Assembly (NCBI GenBank): GCA_016715465.1
Contig: JADKAA010000029.1
Coordinates: forward strand, 124,001 to 188,000
Length of the DNA stretch: 64,000 nt
Direction of reading: 5' to 3'
DNA from: Saprospiraceae bacterium
GTDB lineage: Bacteria; Bacteroidota; Bacteroidia; Chitinophagales; Saprospiraceae
Shown: positions 1-8,598 of the stretch, one piece after another
Layout of the letters: every line of letters starts with the position of its first letter
Numbering within the stretch: position 1 is the stretch's first letter
Made by a program: the position numbers and the translations under genes
Notes under the pieces: model-generated
The model's database searches: none
What the model was told of the DNA's origin: nothing
Seen by the model: the letters and a program-made list of their open reading frames with translations, nothing else

Positions 1-880
1 CGGGTACTATGCCAATGATGTGAAATGGCAATTGGAGCTGAGCTGCTGCTTCCATAATACCGATTACGGCAGCGGCCCCTGCCATATCGCTTTTCATGTA
101 ATGCATATTGTTTGATGGTTTCAGGGAAATACCCCCGGTGTCAAAGGTTATTCCTTTTCCAATGAAGCCAATTTTTTTTGTTTTGGAATTGACATTTGAT
201 GGTTTATACTCCATAATGATGAAAGAAGGAGGGTGTGCACTTCCTTTTCCCACCTCATATGAGGCTGAAAGTTTGTTGGTTTTTAATGCTTCTCCTTCCA
301 GGATACGCACCTTAAATCCATTTTCTTTGCCCGATTTTTTAGCATAATCAGCGAGGTAATGCGGTGTCTTGATGTTGGGAGGCAGATTGACAAGGTCCAT
401 GGCGTTGTGACACGCCGCCGCAATGGCCTGAACTTTTAGAAAATTTATCCTGAGTGTTGTTTGGTTGGTGTAAACTGAAAATACACGAAGTGTAATCGAG
501 TGGGTTTCAGCTTTAAAATGATTTAAAATGTACATGGCAAGATGAACGCCCATAACTGCCTGTTCAAAAGCATCAAGGGGCAACTCACTGGCTTCGAGAA
601 CTGCCTGTCCCTTTAGTTTTGTCGCATGCGTAGCGGCTTTTTTTATGGCTTGCGTAATGTTTTCGCTCTTTTTACGGCTACCAAGACCAGCAATAATGAG
701 CTTCTTTCCATTTACCGGATTGAGCAGTGTATATACTTCATTGTAGTCCGCCTTGAAATCTTCAATAACAGAAAATCCCGTGTGCGCAAGAAGCCATCCT
801 TTTTTCAAATCCTCCTGATAACAGGGTAATATCACGTGACAGTCAGCGGGATTTTTATGAATGAGGTTGATTTTGTGCAT
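1..880 (-). CDS. pepA: Leucyl aminopeptidase, M17 family (3' end outside window)
   Basis: Cytosolic metallo-aminopeptidase that removes N-terminal residues from peptides. Only the first 293 codons are in the window; the gene runs off the left edge. The ATG at 880 opens a variable N-terminal domain of about 150 residues. The catalytic domain then begins with MDLVNLPPNIKTPHYLADYA, and near the edge lie GKGITFDTGGISLKPSNNM and MKSDMAGAAAVIG, the M17 metal-binding Lys/Asp block. The remaining metal ligands (the NTDAEGRL motif) lie outside the window. The gene starts 8 bp after the esterase stop on the same strand, so the two are probably co-transcribed. The frame is open throughout the visible part. 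The family call is firm; substrate preference cannot be read. Confidence 0.93.
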   Translation of the reverse strand, partial: MHKINLIHKNPADCHVILPCYQEDLKKGWLLAHTGFSVIEDFKADYNEVYTLLNPVNGKKLIIAGLGSRKKSENITQAIKKAATHATKLKGQAVLEASELPLDAFEQAVMGVHLAMYILNHFKAETHSITLRVFSVYTNQTTLRINFLKVQAIAAACHNAMDLVNLPPNIKTPHYLADYAKKSGKENGFKVRILEGEALKTNKLSASYEVGKGSAHPPSFIIMEYKPSNVNSKTKKIGFIGKGITFDTGGISLKPSNNMHYMKSDMAGAAAVIGIMEAAAQLQLPFHIIGIVP

Positions 881-888
881 TTTGTCAG

Positions 889-1659
889 TTAATTGGTGTA
901 TAACCAGGTTAAGGCTTTTGGAAATTCCTGACCCCAGTAATACTCCTGGTGAGTACCTATTGGGTTATGGCTTTCCATGATGTCTAGCATACTGTGTGCA
1001 TTTTTTCGGCTTTTGAGGATTGAACCAAGAAAGTCCATAGCTGGCTTTAGTGAGTGACTTTCCTGTCCTCCGGAATATAAATATATTTTTGTGTCACCCT
1101 TTGGGCTGAACAACGCGGCGTGATTGAAGACCTGTTCAGAGATCCAAATACTTGGGCTAAAAATCATCATATTGCCAAAGACCTCACTGTAATGAAAGCC
1201 TGCGTATAAACTGATGAGGCCTCCCATCGAACTCCCCCCAATTCCAGTATATTCCCTCTCGGTTTTCACCCTGAAATTGCGGTCAACATACGGTTTAAGG
1301 TCTTCCATCATAAACTGAATGTATAATTCACCTTTCTTTTCTGTAAATTTCGGACTATCATAGGGCAAGTATTCTGCGATTCGTTCTTTGCCACCATGGT
1401 CAATGGCAATGACAATGACTTCAATGCCCTGCTCTGCCAGCAAAGTAAGCTTTTTATCTACACCCCAATTTCCGAATGGCGCCTGCTCATCAAATAAATT
1501 TTGGCCATCGTGCAGGTAAAGTACCGGATAATGTTTATTGGAATATTCGTAATCGTGGGGAAGGATGGCAGCCACTCTTCTCCGGCTGTTTAAGTGGGGG
1601 ATTACATAGTCCTCGTCAATAACTTTGATTATTGGCTTCCTGAGAGTGATGGAGTTCAT
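889..1659 (-). CDS. Alpha/beta-hydrolase esterase (putative esterase, BesA/Fes-like family)
   Basis: A 256-residue alpha/beta hydrolase of the putative-esterase family that includes enterochelin and bacillibactin esterases and carbohydrate acetyl/feruloyl esterases. The nucleophile elbow is GGSSMGG with Ser144, and the catalytic His is probably His237 in GTHQEYYW near the C-terminus. Early motifs PVLYLHDGQNLFD and VIVIAIDHGG are typical of this family. No signal peptide is evident, so it is probably cytoplasmic. It lies 8 bp upstream of pepA in the same direction. A perfect TAnnTTTG box at 1664-1671 sits directly before the ATG, which would make the mRNA almost leaderless. There is no siderophore gene nearby, so the true substrate is unknown. 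Confidence 0.85.
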   Translation of the reverse strand: MNSITLRKPIIKVIDEDYVIPHLNSRRRVAAILPHDYEYSNKHYPVLYLHDGQNLFDEQAPFGNWGVDKKLTLLAEQGIEVIVIAIDHGGKERIAEYLPYDSPKFTEKKGELYIQFMMEDLKPYVDRNFRVKTEREYTGIGGSSMGGLISLYAGFHYSEVFGNMMIFSPSIWISEQVFNHAALFSPKGDTKIYLYSGGQESHSLKPAMDFLGSILKSRKNAHSMLDIMESHNPIGTHQEYYWGQEFPKALTWLYTN

Positions 1660-1663
1660 AGAA

Positions 1664-1671
1664 CAAAGATA
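1664..1671 (-). promoter_or_regulatory. -7 promoter box for the esterase-pepA pair
   Basis: Minus-strand TATCTTTG matches the Bacteroidetes -7 consensus TAnnTTTG exactly. It ends 5 bp before the esterase ATG at 1659, so transcription would begin at or near the start codon. No -33 TTTG stands at the usual 19-21 bp; a TTG lies about 23 bp upstream. Confidence 0.45.
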
Positions 1672-1876
1672 AAACCTAGCTTTGACATTATTGTCAATTG
1701 TGCCCTAATGCCTTATCATTAATTCCCCGTCATGTTCCGGAAAACAGGATGGATTAGTAACTGAGATTTTATGTGTTTAGGAGTTAATTGTAAGAAAAAC
1801 AGCTAATTAAGTAGGATTAATAAAGCGGAGGACAAATATTATGACTTACTTAACAGGGGGAATTGTTTCTAATGAG

Positions 1877-1884
1877 TAGATTTG
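1877..1884 (+). promoter_or_regulatory. -7 promoter box for the DoxX-sdaA pair
   Basis: TAGATTTG is an exact match to the Bacteroidetes -7 consensus TAnnTTTG and lies 19 bp before the ATG at 1904. The -33 element is not clear. It faces away from the esterase promoter at 1664-1671 within the same 244-bp divergent gap. Confidence 0.5.
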
Positions 1885-1903
1885 CATGTTAAAATTTTAA
1901 AAT

Positions 1904-3391
1904 ATGACAATATCCACACTTGTACTCAATATTGGCATTGTAGCCGCCATCTTTACGGCAATAGTAGGCTTGCTGCTCAAGCGGCAAAAATCTTATTTGA
2001 TGACCTTTTTACAGTCTTTCTGTGGCATACTTTTTATTTTTTCAGGCTGGGTAAAAGCCATAGACCCCATGGGTACTGCCTTTAAAATGGAACAGTATTT
2101 TGGAGAATTTGAAGCCACCTTTTCACAAACGATGTTTTCCTTCCTGAGTCCTGTTTTTCCGGCTTTGGCAAGTGTTTCTATTTTGTTTTCAGTAACAATG
2201 ATTGTTTTTGAGATCGTCCTGGGCATCATGTTATTGTTGGGTTACAAGCCAAAGTTGTCTGCCTGGTTGTTTTTTGGATTGGTCGCTTTTTTTACCGTCC
2301 TCACCGGTTTTACCTTTTTGACCGGATATGTGCCAGCCGGCATCAATTTTTTTGATTTTGGCCATTGGGGGGCATACAAGGCTTCCAATATGAAAGTCAC
2401 GGATTGTGGTTGTTTTGGTGATTTTATCAAACTGGAACCTCGTATTTCTTTTTTCAAAGATATTGCCTTGTTATTGCCATCCATGTATTTTTTATTGAGG
2501 TACAAAACCATGCATGAATTGATTTCGATGCGTAAAAGTGGCATCATTGTGGGTGTCTCTACCGTGCTGCTTATTGCGTATTGTTTGTATAATTTTGTGC
2601 TGGATGAACCTCATATAGATTTCAGACCATTTAAAAATGGGGCTGACATTGCGGCTCAAAGGGTAATGGAAGAAAAGGCACAGGCGGAAGTGCAGGTAAA
2701 GGCATTTGCCATCAAAGATTTAGCTTCCGGAAATATCCTTGAAGTTCCTTACGCACAATATATGGCGGACGTTGAAAAATATGCCGACAAGACTAAATGG
2801 GAGGTGGTAGATCAAATCAAAACCACTCCATCCCTGCCCATTACCAAAATTTCTGAATTTGAAATTACGGATTTTGATGGCGTAGATTTTACAGACATGT
2901 TTTTAAGCAATCCCAAGAACCATTTCATGGTCATTTCTCCAAAAGTAAAATTTTCAACGGCATCAAAGCAGGTCATGGTTCAGGATTCAATATTTGCTAT
3001 GGATACAGTGGGCTTGTCTAAAGATAACCAACCCATCGTGGAAAAGAAATTTTTGAAAGCCATTAATAAAGAAATGAGTAAAACCGACTTTATATGGCCG
3101 GCATCCTTCGTTTCCGATCTTGTTTCAATGCGTGAAGTATTGGACAAGGCCAAAGCTGCAGGGTCTGATGTCTCGGTGGTAGTCGGGGGTATTTCTGCTG
3201 ACGCTGCAAAAGATCTTGCTGAAGAAACGGGTATATCTGCAACCTATCTTACGGCTGACGATATTTTATTGAAGACCATCATCAGGTCCAATCCTGGCTT
3301 GGTATTGTGGAAAAATGGAAAGTTGGTTCAAAAATGGCACAAAAAGAAACTGCCACCATTTGATGAAATTTCTGTGAAATACCTCAAATAA
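1904..3391 (+). CDS. DoxX/MauE-like redox-associated membrane protein (BT_3928-like)
   Basis: A 495-residue protein resembling the Bacteroidetes BT_3928-type DoxX/MauE proteins. The N-terminal half has several hydrophobic helices (about 4-25, 35-50, 85-113, 118-140, 184-199, 213-231). Between helices is DCGCFGD with Cys168 and Cys170, a CxC pair suited to thiol redox chemistry. The C-terminal half (about 250-495) is hydrophilic and contains a segment (about 395-495) that may be a thioredoxin-fold-like module, although no CxxC is visible. The role may be quinone- or thiol-linked redox at the membrane; this is inferred from the family. sdaA starts 23 bp downstream on the same strand, so the pair is probably co-transcribed. 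Confidence 0.75.
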   Translation: MTISTLVLNIGIVAAIFTAIVGLLLKRQKSYLMTFLQSFCGILFIFSGWVKAIDPMGTAFKMEQYFGEFEATFSQTMFSFLSPVFPALASVSILFSVTMIVFEIVLGIMLLLGYKPKLSAWLFFGLVAFFTVLTGFTFLTGYVPAGINFFDFGHWGAYKASNMKVTDCGCFGDFIKLEPRISFFKDIALLLPSMYFLLRYKTMHELISMRKSGIIVGVSTVLLIAYCLYNFVLDEPHIDFRPFKNGADIAAQRVMEEKAQAEVQVKAFAIKDLASGNILEVPYAQYMADVEKYADKTKWEVVDQIKTTPSLPITKISEFEITDFDGVDFTDMFLSNPKNHFMVISPKVKFSTASKQVMVQDSIFAMDTVGLSKDNQPIVEKKFLKAINKEMSKTDFIWPASFVSDLVSMREVLDKAKAAGSDVSVVVGGISADAAKDLAEETGISATYLTADDILLKTIIRSNPGLVLWKNGKLVQKWHKKKLPPFDEISVKYLK

Positions 3392-3414
3392 AATACGTTA
3401 AAATTAAACCAGGT

Positions 3415-4835
3415 ATGGAACGAATCAGTGTGTTTGACATTTTTAAAATTGGCATAGGCCCCTCAAGTTCACATACGATGGGACCGTGGAGGGCTGCACT
3501 GATGTTTTTGGATTTACTGGAATCTGAAGGTCTTACCGGAAAAATTTCCGGGTTAGATGTTTGGCTTTATGGGTCATTGGCTAAAACGGGAAAAGGACAC
3601 GGTACAGATATGGCGGTCATCCTGGGGCTTTCGGGAAAAGATCCTGAAACAGTGCCGGTTGAGGATGTAGGTGAAATTTTTAACAGCGTGGTCTCAGATC
3701 ATTGGATATTGCTTGGCGGCAGGAAAAAGCTTTCTTTTGATCCCGAGCTCAACATCCATTTTTTGTACGATCAAATGCTGCCTTTTCATGCCAACGCTTT
3801 AACCTTTGTAGCCAGTCATGACGATGGGCATCCTGTTGCCAAAACATATTATTCGGTTGGAGGAGGTTTTGTAGTACAGGAGGGCCAACCTGACCATGGC
3901 GAGTCGAGGAATATGCCTTATCCCATAGACAACGGTGAAGACCTCAGGCAGTGGTGCGAAAAACTCAACCTCAGCGTATCCGGGGTGGTTTTTGAAAACG
4001 AAAAAGCGCTCAGATCTGAGGCCTCTATTGTCGGCGGTTTGCAGAAATTATGGCAGGTTATGGAAGCCTGTATATTTGCATCGTGCCATAAAGAAGGCAT
4101 TTTACCGGGAGGCTTAAGTGTCCAGCGCCGGGCAGCCGGAATGGCGAAAAAGTTATTGGGTCCCGATGATCACTATGAGGATGTAAAAACCTGGATGAAT
4201 TGTATCCGTACCAAACCGCAGACCTTCAGCTCTACACTCAAATGGCTCAGTTGTTTCGCGCTGGCAGTCAATGAAGAAAATGCCGCTTATGGCAGAATTG
4301 TAACAGCTCCCACCAATGGGGCCGCAGGTGTGATTCCGGCAGTATTGATGTACCATTTATTATTTTCCCCCGAAGCTAAGCAGGAAGATGTGGTCACTTT
4401 TTGCTAACCGCGGGAGAAATAGGTAGTTTATTCAAAAAAGGTGCCACCATATCTGCAGCCATGGGTGGCTGTCAGGCTGAAATAGGTGTTTCTTCCGCTA
4501 TGGCTGCGGCAGCGCTGACAGAATGTCTGGGAGGTAGTTATGAACAAGTATTGATGGCTGCAGAAATTGCCATGGAACATCATTTGGGCATGACCTGTGA
4601 TCCGATTGGTGGCTTAGTACAAATACCCTGTATTGAGCGAAATACGATGGGCGCCATAAAGGCGGTGACAGCGTCACAGATTGCCCTGGATTCTGACCCT
4701 TCCAAGGCAAAAGTTACCCTGGATGCTGTCATTAAGACCATGAAAGATACCGCTGACGATATGCACCACAAATACAAGGAAACATCCGATGGAGGCCTGG
4801 CCATGCATATTCCGGTTAAGGTGGTTGAATGTTAA
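3415..4835 (+). CDS. sdaA: L-serine ammonia-lyase, iron-sulfur, single chain (frameshifted)
   Basis: Converts L-serine to pyruvate and ammonia with a [4Fe-4S] cluster. The N-terminal beta domain carries the SSSHTMGPWRAA signature. The alpha domain carries APTNGAAGVIPA, GGCQAEIGVSSA and MTCDPIGGLVQIPCIERN, which supply the cluster cysteines. The last residue is Cys (KVVEC), as in the Legionella enzyme, where the C-terminal Cys reaches into the active site as the fourth cluster ligand. The frame breaks at a T5 run, 4398-4402: frame one ends in DVVTFC, while one more T would give DVVTFLLTAGEIG, which matches the family. Restored length is about 473 residues, normal for single-chain enzymes. A sequencing indel is likelier than a real break. 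Follows the DoxX-like gene by 23 bp. Confidence 0.92.
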
Positions 4836-4927
4836 TCGGTTAGTTGCACCGGATTCAGTTTGAAATTATCCCCATTTGTGTCAAAATTATTTTTTTAAAA
4901 TTTGTGTATAAATTTCATTAAAATTTG

Positions 4928-4935
4928 TAATTTTG
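4928..4935 (+). promoter_or_regulatory. -7 promoter box for tRNA-Ser
   Basis: TAATTTTG matches TAnnTTTG exactly and ends 20 bp before the tRNA 5' end. A TTTG at 4901-4904 may be the -33 element, although the 23-bp gap is longer than usual. The same octamer stands before the tRNA-Leu gene at 59209-59216. Confidence 0.5.
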
Positions 4936-4955
4936 CACTCTCTAAAGTGAGAACA

Positions 4956-5043
4956 GGAAGAATGGCAGAGTTGGTTTATTGCACCGGTCTTGAAAACCGG
5001 CGTACCTGAGAGGGTACCTGGGGTTCGAATCCCTATTCTTCCG
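4956..5043 (+). tRNA. tRNA-Ser(UGA)
   Basis: An 88-nt class II tRNA. The acceptor stem GGAAGAA pairs with TTCTTCC at 5036-5042, followed by discriminator G at 5043, as in serine tRNAs. The anticodon stem is CCGGT/ACCGG with loop CTTGAAA, giving anticodon TGA at 4991-4993. A long variable arm (TACCTGAGAGGGTA) and the T-loop GGTTCGAAT follow. CCA is not encoded. It is a single gene with its own -7 box and terminator. Confidence 0.96.
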
Positions 5044-5045
5044 CA

Positions 5046-5075
5046 AAAGCACCAGTTAACTGGTGCTTTTTTTTT
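5046..5075 (+). terminator. Rho-independent terminator after tRNA-Ser
   Basis: The perfect palindrome AGCACCAGTTAACTGGTGCT is followed at once by a T tract of nine. It begins 3 nt after the tRNA 3' end and separates the tRNA from the sensor kinase gene. Confidence 0.85.
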
Positions 5076-5142
5076 GCACGTAGGATTTCAGACCCCAATT
5101 TTGTGTTACCTTAGTGGTGCGTGATAAAATACAGCTAGTAAA

Positions 5143-6189
5143 GTGTTCAAAAACCTCTCAATACGTCAGCTCACCTATTTTGTAATTGCCTGCATCAGTG
5201 TGCTGTACCTGGTTTTTATTGGCATTCATTATCTCCTTTCCAGATATTTCCCTTCTCCGTGGCTACAGTTGCTCTTTATGTTTATTGGCCTTGGCATCAA
5301 CATCTATATTGTGAAGAGTGTACTTGAGCGCTTTGTATTTCGTAAAATCAAAGTTATTTATAAGATCATAAGAGATTCAAAACTAACCAAAAAGGAAAAA
5401 GAATCGGTAGATATCGGTTCAGCAACATTTGAATCGGTAACGGAGGATGTGATTGAATGGACGCGAGATACCCAACAAGAAATTGAGGCGCTCAAAAGCC
5501 TTGAAGAATATCGCAAGTCTTATGTGGGTAATATTTCCCATGAATTGAAAACGCCTATTTTTTCTATCCAGGGCTATCTGCACACATTGCTGGATGGAGG
5601 TCTGGAGGATGAGCGTGTGAATAGAAACTATCTGATGAAAGCCAGCACCAATGCTGACAGACTCCAAAATATTGTAGAAGATATGGAGACCATCAGCAAA
5701 CTCGAATCCAGTGCAGTCTCACTCGAATTTAGAAAATTTGACATCAAAGCGCTTACACGAGAAATATTTGACGATCTCGACAAAATGGCTGCAGAGAAAA
5801 ATATTAAACTGCAGTTCAAAGAGAGTGCCTCACCCAATACTACGGTCAATGCAGACCGCGAGTGCATTAGACAGGTCATGACCAACCTGGTGGTCAATGC
5901 CATAAAATACGGCAAAGAAGGAGGAGGAGTTAAGGTCAGCTTTTATGATCTTGAATCTCAGATTTTGATAGAAGTCTCAGACAACGGGGTTGGGGTAGAA
6001 GAGAGGCACTTAAAGCATCTTTTCGACCGTTTTTATCGTGTGGACTCAAGTCGGTCCAGAAAAATTGGAGGATCTGGTCTTGGACTCAGCATTGTAAAGC
6101 ACATTGTAGAAGCTCATCACCAAACCATCAATGTCAGAAGTACAGTGGGACTTGGAAGCACCTTTGGATTTACCCTGGAAAAAGGGTAG
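5143..6189 (+). CDS. Sensor histidine kinase, PhoR-like
   Basis: A 348-residue membrane sensor kinase. Two N-terminal transmembrane helices (about 10-32 and 40-58) enclose a very short loop, so there is no large external sensor domain. The dimerization box YVGNISHELKTPIFSIQGYL holds the phospho-acceptor His133. The ATPase domain shows the N box (TNLVVNAIKYG), the G1 box (SDNGVGV) and the G2 box (GSGLGLSIVKHI). Start is GTG at 5143. No response regulator is adjacent. The PhoB-like regulator at 55520-56209 is of the type usually paired with this kinase class in Bacteroidetes, which is an inference from family resemblance. The input signal is unknown; phosphate or envelope stress are possible. 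Confidence 0.93.
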   Translation: MFKNLSIRQLTYFVIACISVLYLVFIGIHYLLSRYFPSPWLQLLFMFIGLGINIYIVKSVLERFVFRKIKVIYKIIRDSKLTKKEKESVDIGSATFESVTEDVIEWTRDTQQEIEALKSLEEYRKSYVGNISHELKTPIFSIQGYLHTLLDGGLEDERVNRNYLMKASTNADRLQNIVEDMETISKLESSAVSLEFRKFDIKALTREIFDDLDKMAAEKNIKLQFKESASPNTTVNADRECIRQVMTNLVVNAIKYGKEGGGVKVSFYDLESQILIEVSDNGVGVEERHLKHLFDRFYRVDSSRSRKIGGSGLGLSIVKHIVEAHHQTINVRSTVGLGSTFGFTLEKG

Positions 6190-6248
6190 TGAAGTGCTTT
6201 TTCCCTATTGGTAAACTTAGCCTTTCAATGGCAGGAGCTCAGAGCTGC

Positions 6249-6284
6249 AAAAAAAATGTGGAAGATATAACACCTTCCACATTT
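6249..6284 (-). terminator. Rho-independent terminator for the DksA-like fusion gene
   Basis: On the minus strand an 11-bp perfect stem, AAATGTGGAAG with CTTCCACATTT and a 9-nt loop, runs into a T tract of eight. It stands 47 bp beyond the stop of the gene at 6331. The same hairpin lies 60 bp after the sensor kinase stop and might also slow plus-strand transcription, but it lacks a T tract in that direction. Confidence 0.85.
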
Positions 6285-6330
6285 AGATAATTTTACTCAA
6301 ACATTAAGCGATGTTTGGTTTAGAGGAAAT

Positions 6331-8003
6331 TTACATATCCTCTTCTTCATCGGCCTCTTCATAAGGTTCTTCAAAGTCACTGTTTTCGTCCTCAGAGATA
6401 TCAAGATCTTCTTCAAAAGTTTCTTCTGGCCCTTCGGTGAAGCTATCCAGGTCTTTCAGGATTTCATCGAGTTCATCATCTTCATCATCAATTTTTTTGG
6501 TGCTTTTCGAAGCTGAGCCTGGTTTCTTAATTACTTTGGTGATGATGACCGGCTTTTTAGGCTCGCTTACCTTTTTCTTCTTGGCATCCTCCTCTTCTTC
6601 TTCAGAGTCCAAATCTCTCTTGTTGGCCGCAGCCTGAGTAGCCGCAATCACAGCAGCAGCCTGTTCACCATGTTGTTTTGCCAGGACAGATTTTGTGGTT
6701 GTTGGCACCGCAATAAGACGTTTCTTGTCAATTAGTTCGCCTGTCACTACACAAATGCCATAGGTTTTGTTTCTTATACGCACCAGGGCATTCTGAAGAT
6801 CTGAAATAAAAGTCCGCTGGCGGGTTGCCATAGAGTTAAGCATTTCTACTTCAGATTGTGAGGAAGAGAAATCCGTAAGGTCTTTTGTGAAATCACCACT
6901 GGTGTTTTCTGTGATTTCTTTGATCTGTTCGATTAGATTTTCATACTGAAAGCGGGCTTTCTCCAGTTTATCTTCGATGATGGCTTTAAATTCTTCGAGC
7001 TCAGTATCTGGATATCTGTAAACTATTGTTTGTACCGGTAATGATGGGGGTTCTGGTTGCATATTTCTCTTTTCCTTTAAATATTCAATTTTTGCTTGTT
7101 TGTCAACTGAATTTTCCAGTTTTTCAATTTGGGCTTTATCAATGGTCGGCATAGCTTTGACCTGTTTTTTTACAGGAACAGGTTTAGCTGCTGGCTGATT
7201 CTTTTTAAGAGATTCTGGCTTAGTAACAGTTGCAGACTTAGGTGCCGGTGTGCGCTTAGCCTTTTCGACAACTTGTTTTTGAGCGGCAGGTTTAGCGCTT
7301 TGAGGGGCGGCAACTTCTGGTTTATGAGCTGTTTTTTTTGCTACAGGTGCCGGTGCCTGTTTGACCGGTTTTTTAACCGGAGGGGGAATAACGGGTTTTG
7401 CTTTTCCTTCCGCAGCCTTAACAGGTGCCGGCTTTGTGATTTTTGACACAACTTTAGCTGCCGGTTTCGCAGGTGTTTTTACGACAGGTTTAGTGTGAGT
7501 TGTCTTACCGGAACCCGTTTTGACAGGTGCCTTTTTAGCCGGAACAGCTTTAGCCACTGGCTTTGGACTTGGCTTTGCCGACTTTGATGCAACGGGCTTG
7601 GCTTTAATTGGCGTTGGCTTCGGCAAAACTTTACCTTTGGGTGCTGCTTTTCTGGCAGGGAGAGGTGCCGGTTTCGCTGCAGCTTTCTTAGCCACAGGTT
7701 TGGAAGCGGGTTTCAGGGTCACTTTTTTAGCTGGAGCCTTTGCTGCAGGTTTTACCGGTTTTGCAGGTACTGCTTTTTGGCAGGCACTTTAGCTGCTACT
7801 TTCTTAGCCACTGGCTTAGAAACTGGTTTAGCCGCCACCTTTTTTGCCGGAGCTTTTGCAGAGGGTTTAGCAGGTGCAGGATTTTTAGCCACTGTTTTCT
7901 TTGACACAGGTTTATTCCCAACCGTCTTTTTTGCCGGTTTTGCTTTAGCAACAACTTTTTTGGCCACAACAGATTTGCCTTTTTCAATTTTCTTGGTTGC
8001 CAT
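6331..8003 (-). CDS. H1-like basic tail fused to DksA/TraR-like core and acidic tail (frameshifted)
   Basis: Restored, the protein is about 557 residues in three parts. Residues 1 to about 290 are low-complexity Lys/Ala/Pro repeats (AKKP, AKPV, PAAK), like histone H1 or AlgP tails. Residues about 329-443 resemble the Bacteroidetes TraR/DksA-like family: a coiled coil starting YRYPDTELEEF, then RIRNKTYGICVVTGELID and KRLIAVP. The zinc-binding cysteines are reduced to one. Residues about 465-557 are strongly acidic (DSEEEEED, DDEDDELDE, EEADEEEDM). The frame breaks in a T5 run at 7774-7778; one more base joins VPAKKAVPAKP to the downstream frame. Start ATG 8003 has a good -7 box at 8041-8048 and the gene ends at a strong terminator. 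DNA or RNA compaction combined with polymerase contact is an inference; the function is unknown. Confidence 0.8.
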
Positions 8004-8040
8004 TCTGTTTAATTTTTTCTAGTGTAATGAATTCAAAATG

Positions 8041-8048
8041 CAAATGTA
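8041..8048 (-). promoter_or_regulatory. -7 promoter box for the DksA-like fusion gene
   Basis: Minus-strand TACATTTG matches TAnnTTTG exactly and stands 37 bp before the ATG at 8003. It supports 8003 as the true start, and so supports reading the basic tail as part of this gene. Confidence 0.5.
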
Positions 8049-8337
8049 ATTGGAATTGAATTAAATATCATTTTTTTTTAATGTATAATTTTTCCGGTTC
8101 AAATATAGCCCATTTTGAATGATTTAATGATCATTTGGGTACCAAAACAAAGTTTGATAAAAGTTTCTGTCTTGCTTAAAATGCTGCCAAAAAAGATTAA
8201 TGAGGGTAAAGCGTGGTGGAACATCCTTCAATAAATAAGTCTAATCACTTTGTTTACAAATGAGCAGTTGGTCACTGTAAGGGAGATGACTTCGGATTTA
8301 ATAATTGTATGCGGAAAAATATGGAATGGACAAAAAA

Positions 8338-8452
8338 GGAGCGACCCAAAAAAAATGTAGCACGGCATTTGAAGGCTTTGTCAAGCCAGCTTAAGCACAG
8401 CTACATAAATCAGGTTAAAATATAATTTGCCAGGCTTTTGTGGGTCGGCTCC
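8338..8452. repeat. 115-bp nested inverted-repeat element (MITE-like or structured RNA)
   Basis: Three nested complementary pairs lie in the gap 8049-8598, which otherwise holds only promoter boxes and no gene I can support. The outer pair is GGAGCGACCCA (8338-8348) with TGGGTCGGCTCC (8441-8452), perfect except for one extra G. The middle pair is ATGTAGC (8355-8361) with GCTACAT (8400-8406). The inner hairpin is GGCTT-TGTC-AAGCC (8374-8387). No target-site duplication or terminator T tract is visible. It could be a small non-autonomous mobile element with terminal inverted repeats, or an untranslated RNA; the sequence alone does not decide. Confidence 0.5.
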
Positions 8453-8573
8453 ATCTGTTGGTTTAGCAGTATAATATTATGTCCAATAATTGTACCAATT
8501 TTGAATTCACATTCAGGGGATTCCATTTTAAATTAAATATAATTGTCAAATTTCCTTAAAAGGGAAAATATCT

Positions 8574-8581
8574 TAGCTTTG
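8574..8581 (+). promoter_or_regulatory. -7 promoter box for the SLC45-type transporter
   Basis: TAGCTTTG is an exact TAnnTTTG match, 17 bp before the ATG at 8599. A TTG lies 28 bp upstream, too far for a standard -33 element. Confidence 0.5.
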
Positions 8582-8598
8582 GCACTAAATTTAAACTT

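Noticed and set aside
4398..4402. Programmed frameshift in sdaA
   Set aside because: The T5 run is not a known slippery heptamer with a downstream structure, and several other genes here break in the same way.
7129..8003. CRISPR or tandem-repeat array
   Set aside because: The repeats are short, imperfect coding repeats (AKKP-type) with no spacers.
7520..8022. Gly/Ala/Phe-rich plus-strand open frames across the basic tail region
   Set aside because: They are the complement of the Lys/Ala/Pro codon repeats, which avoid stops on both strands. Base composition explains them.
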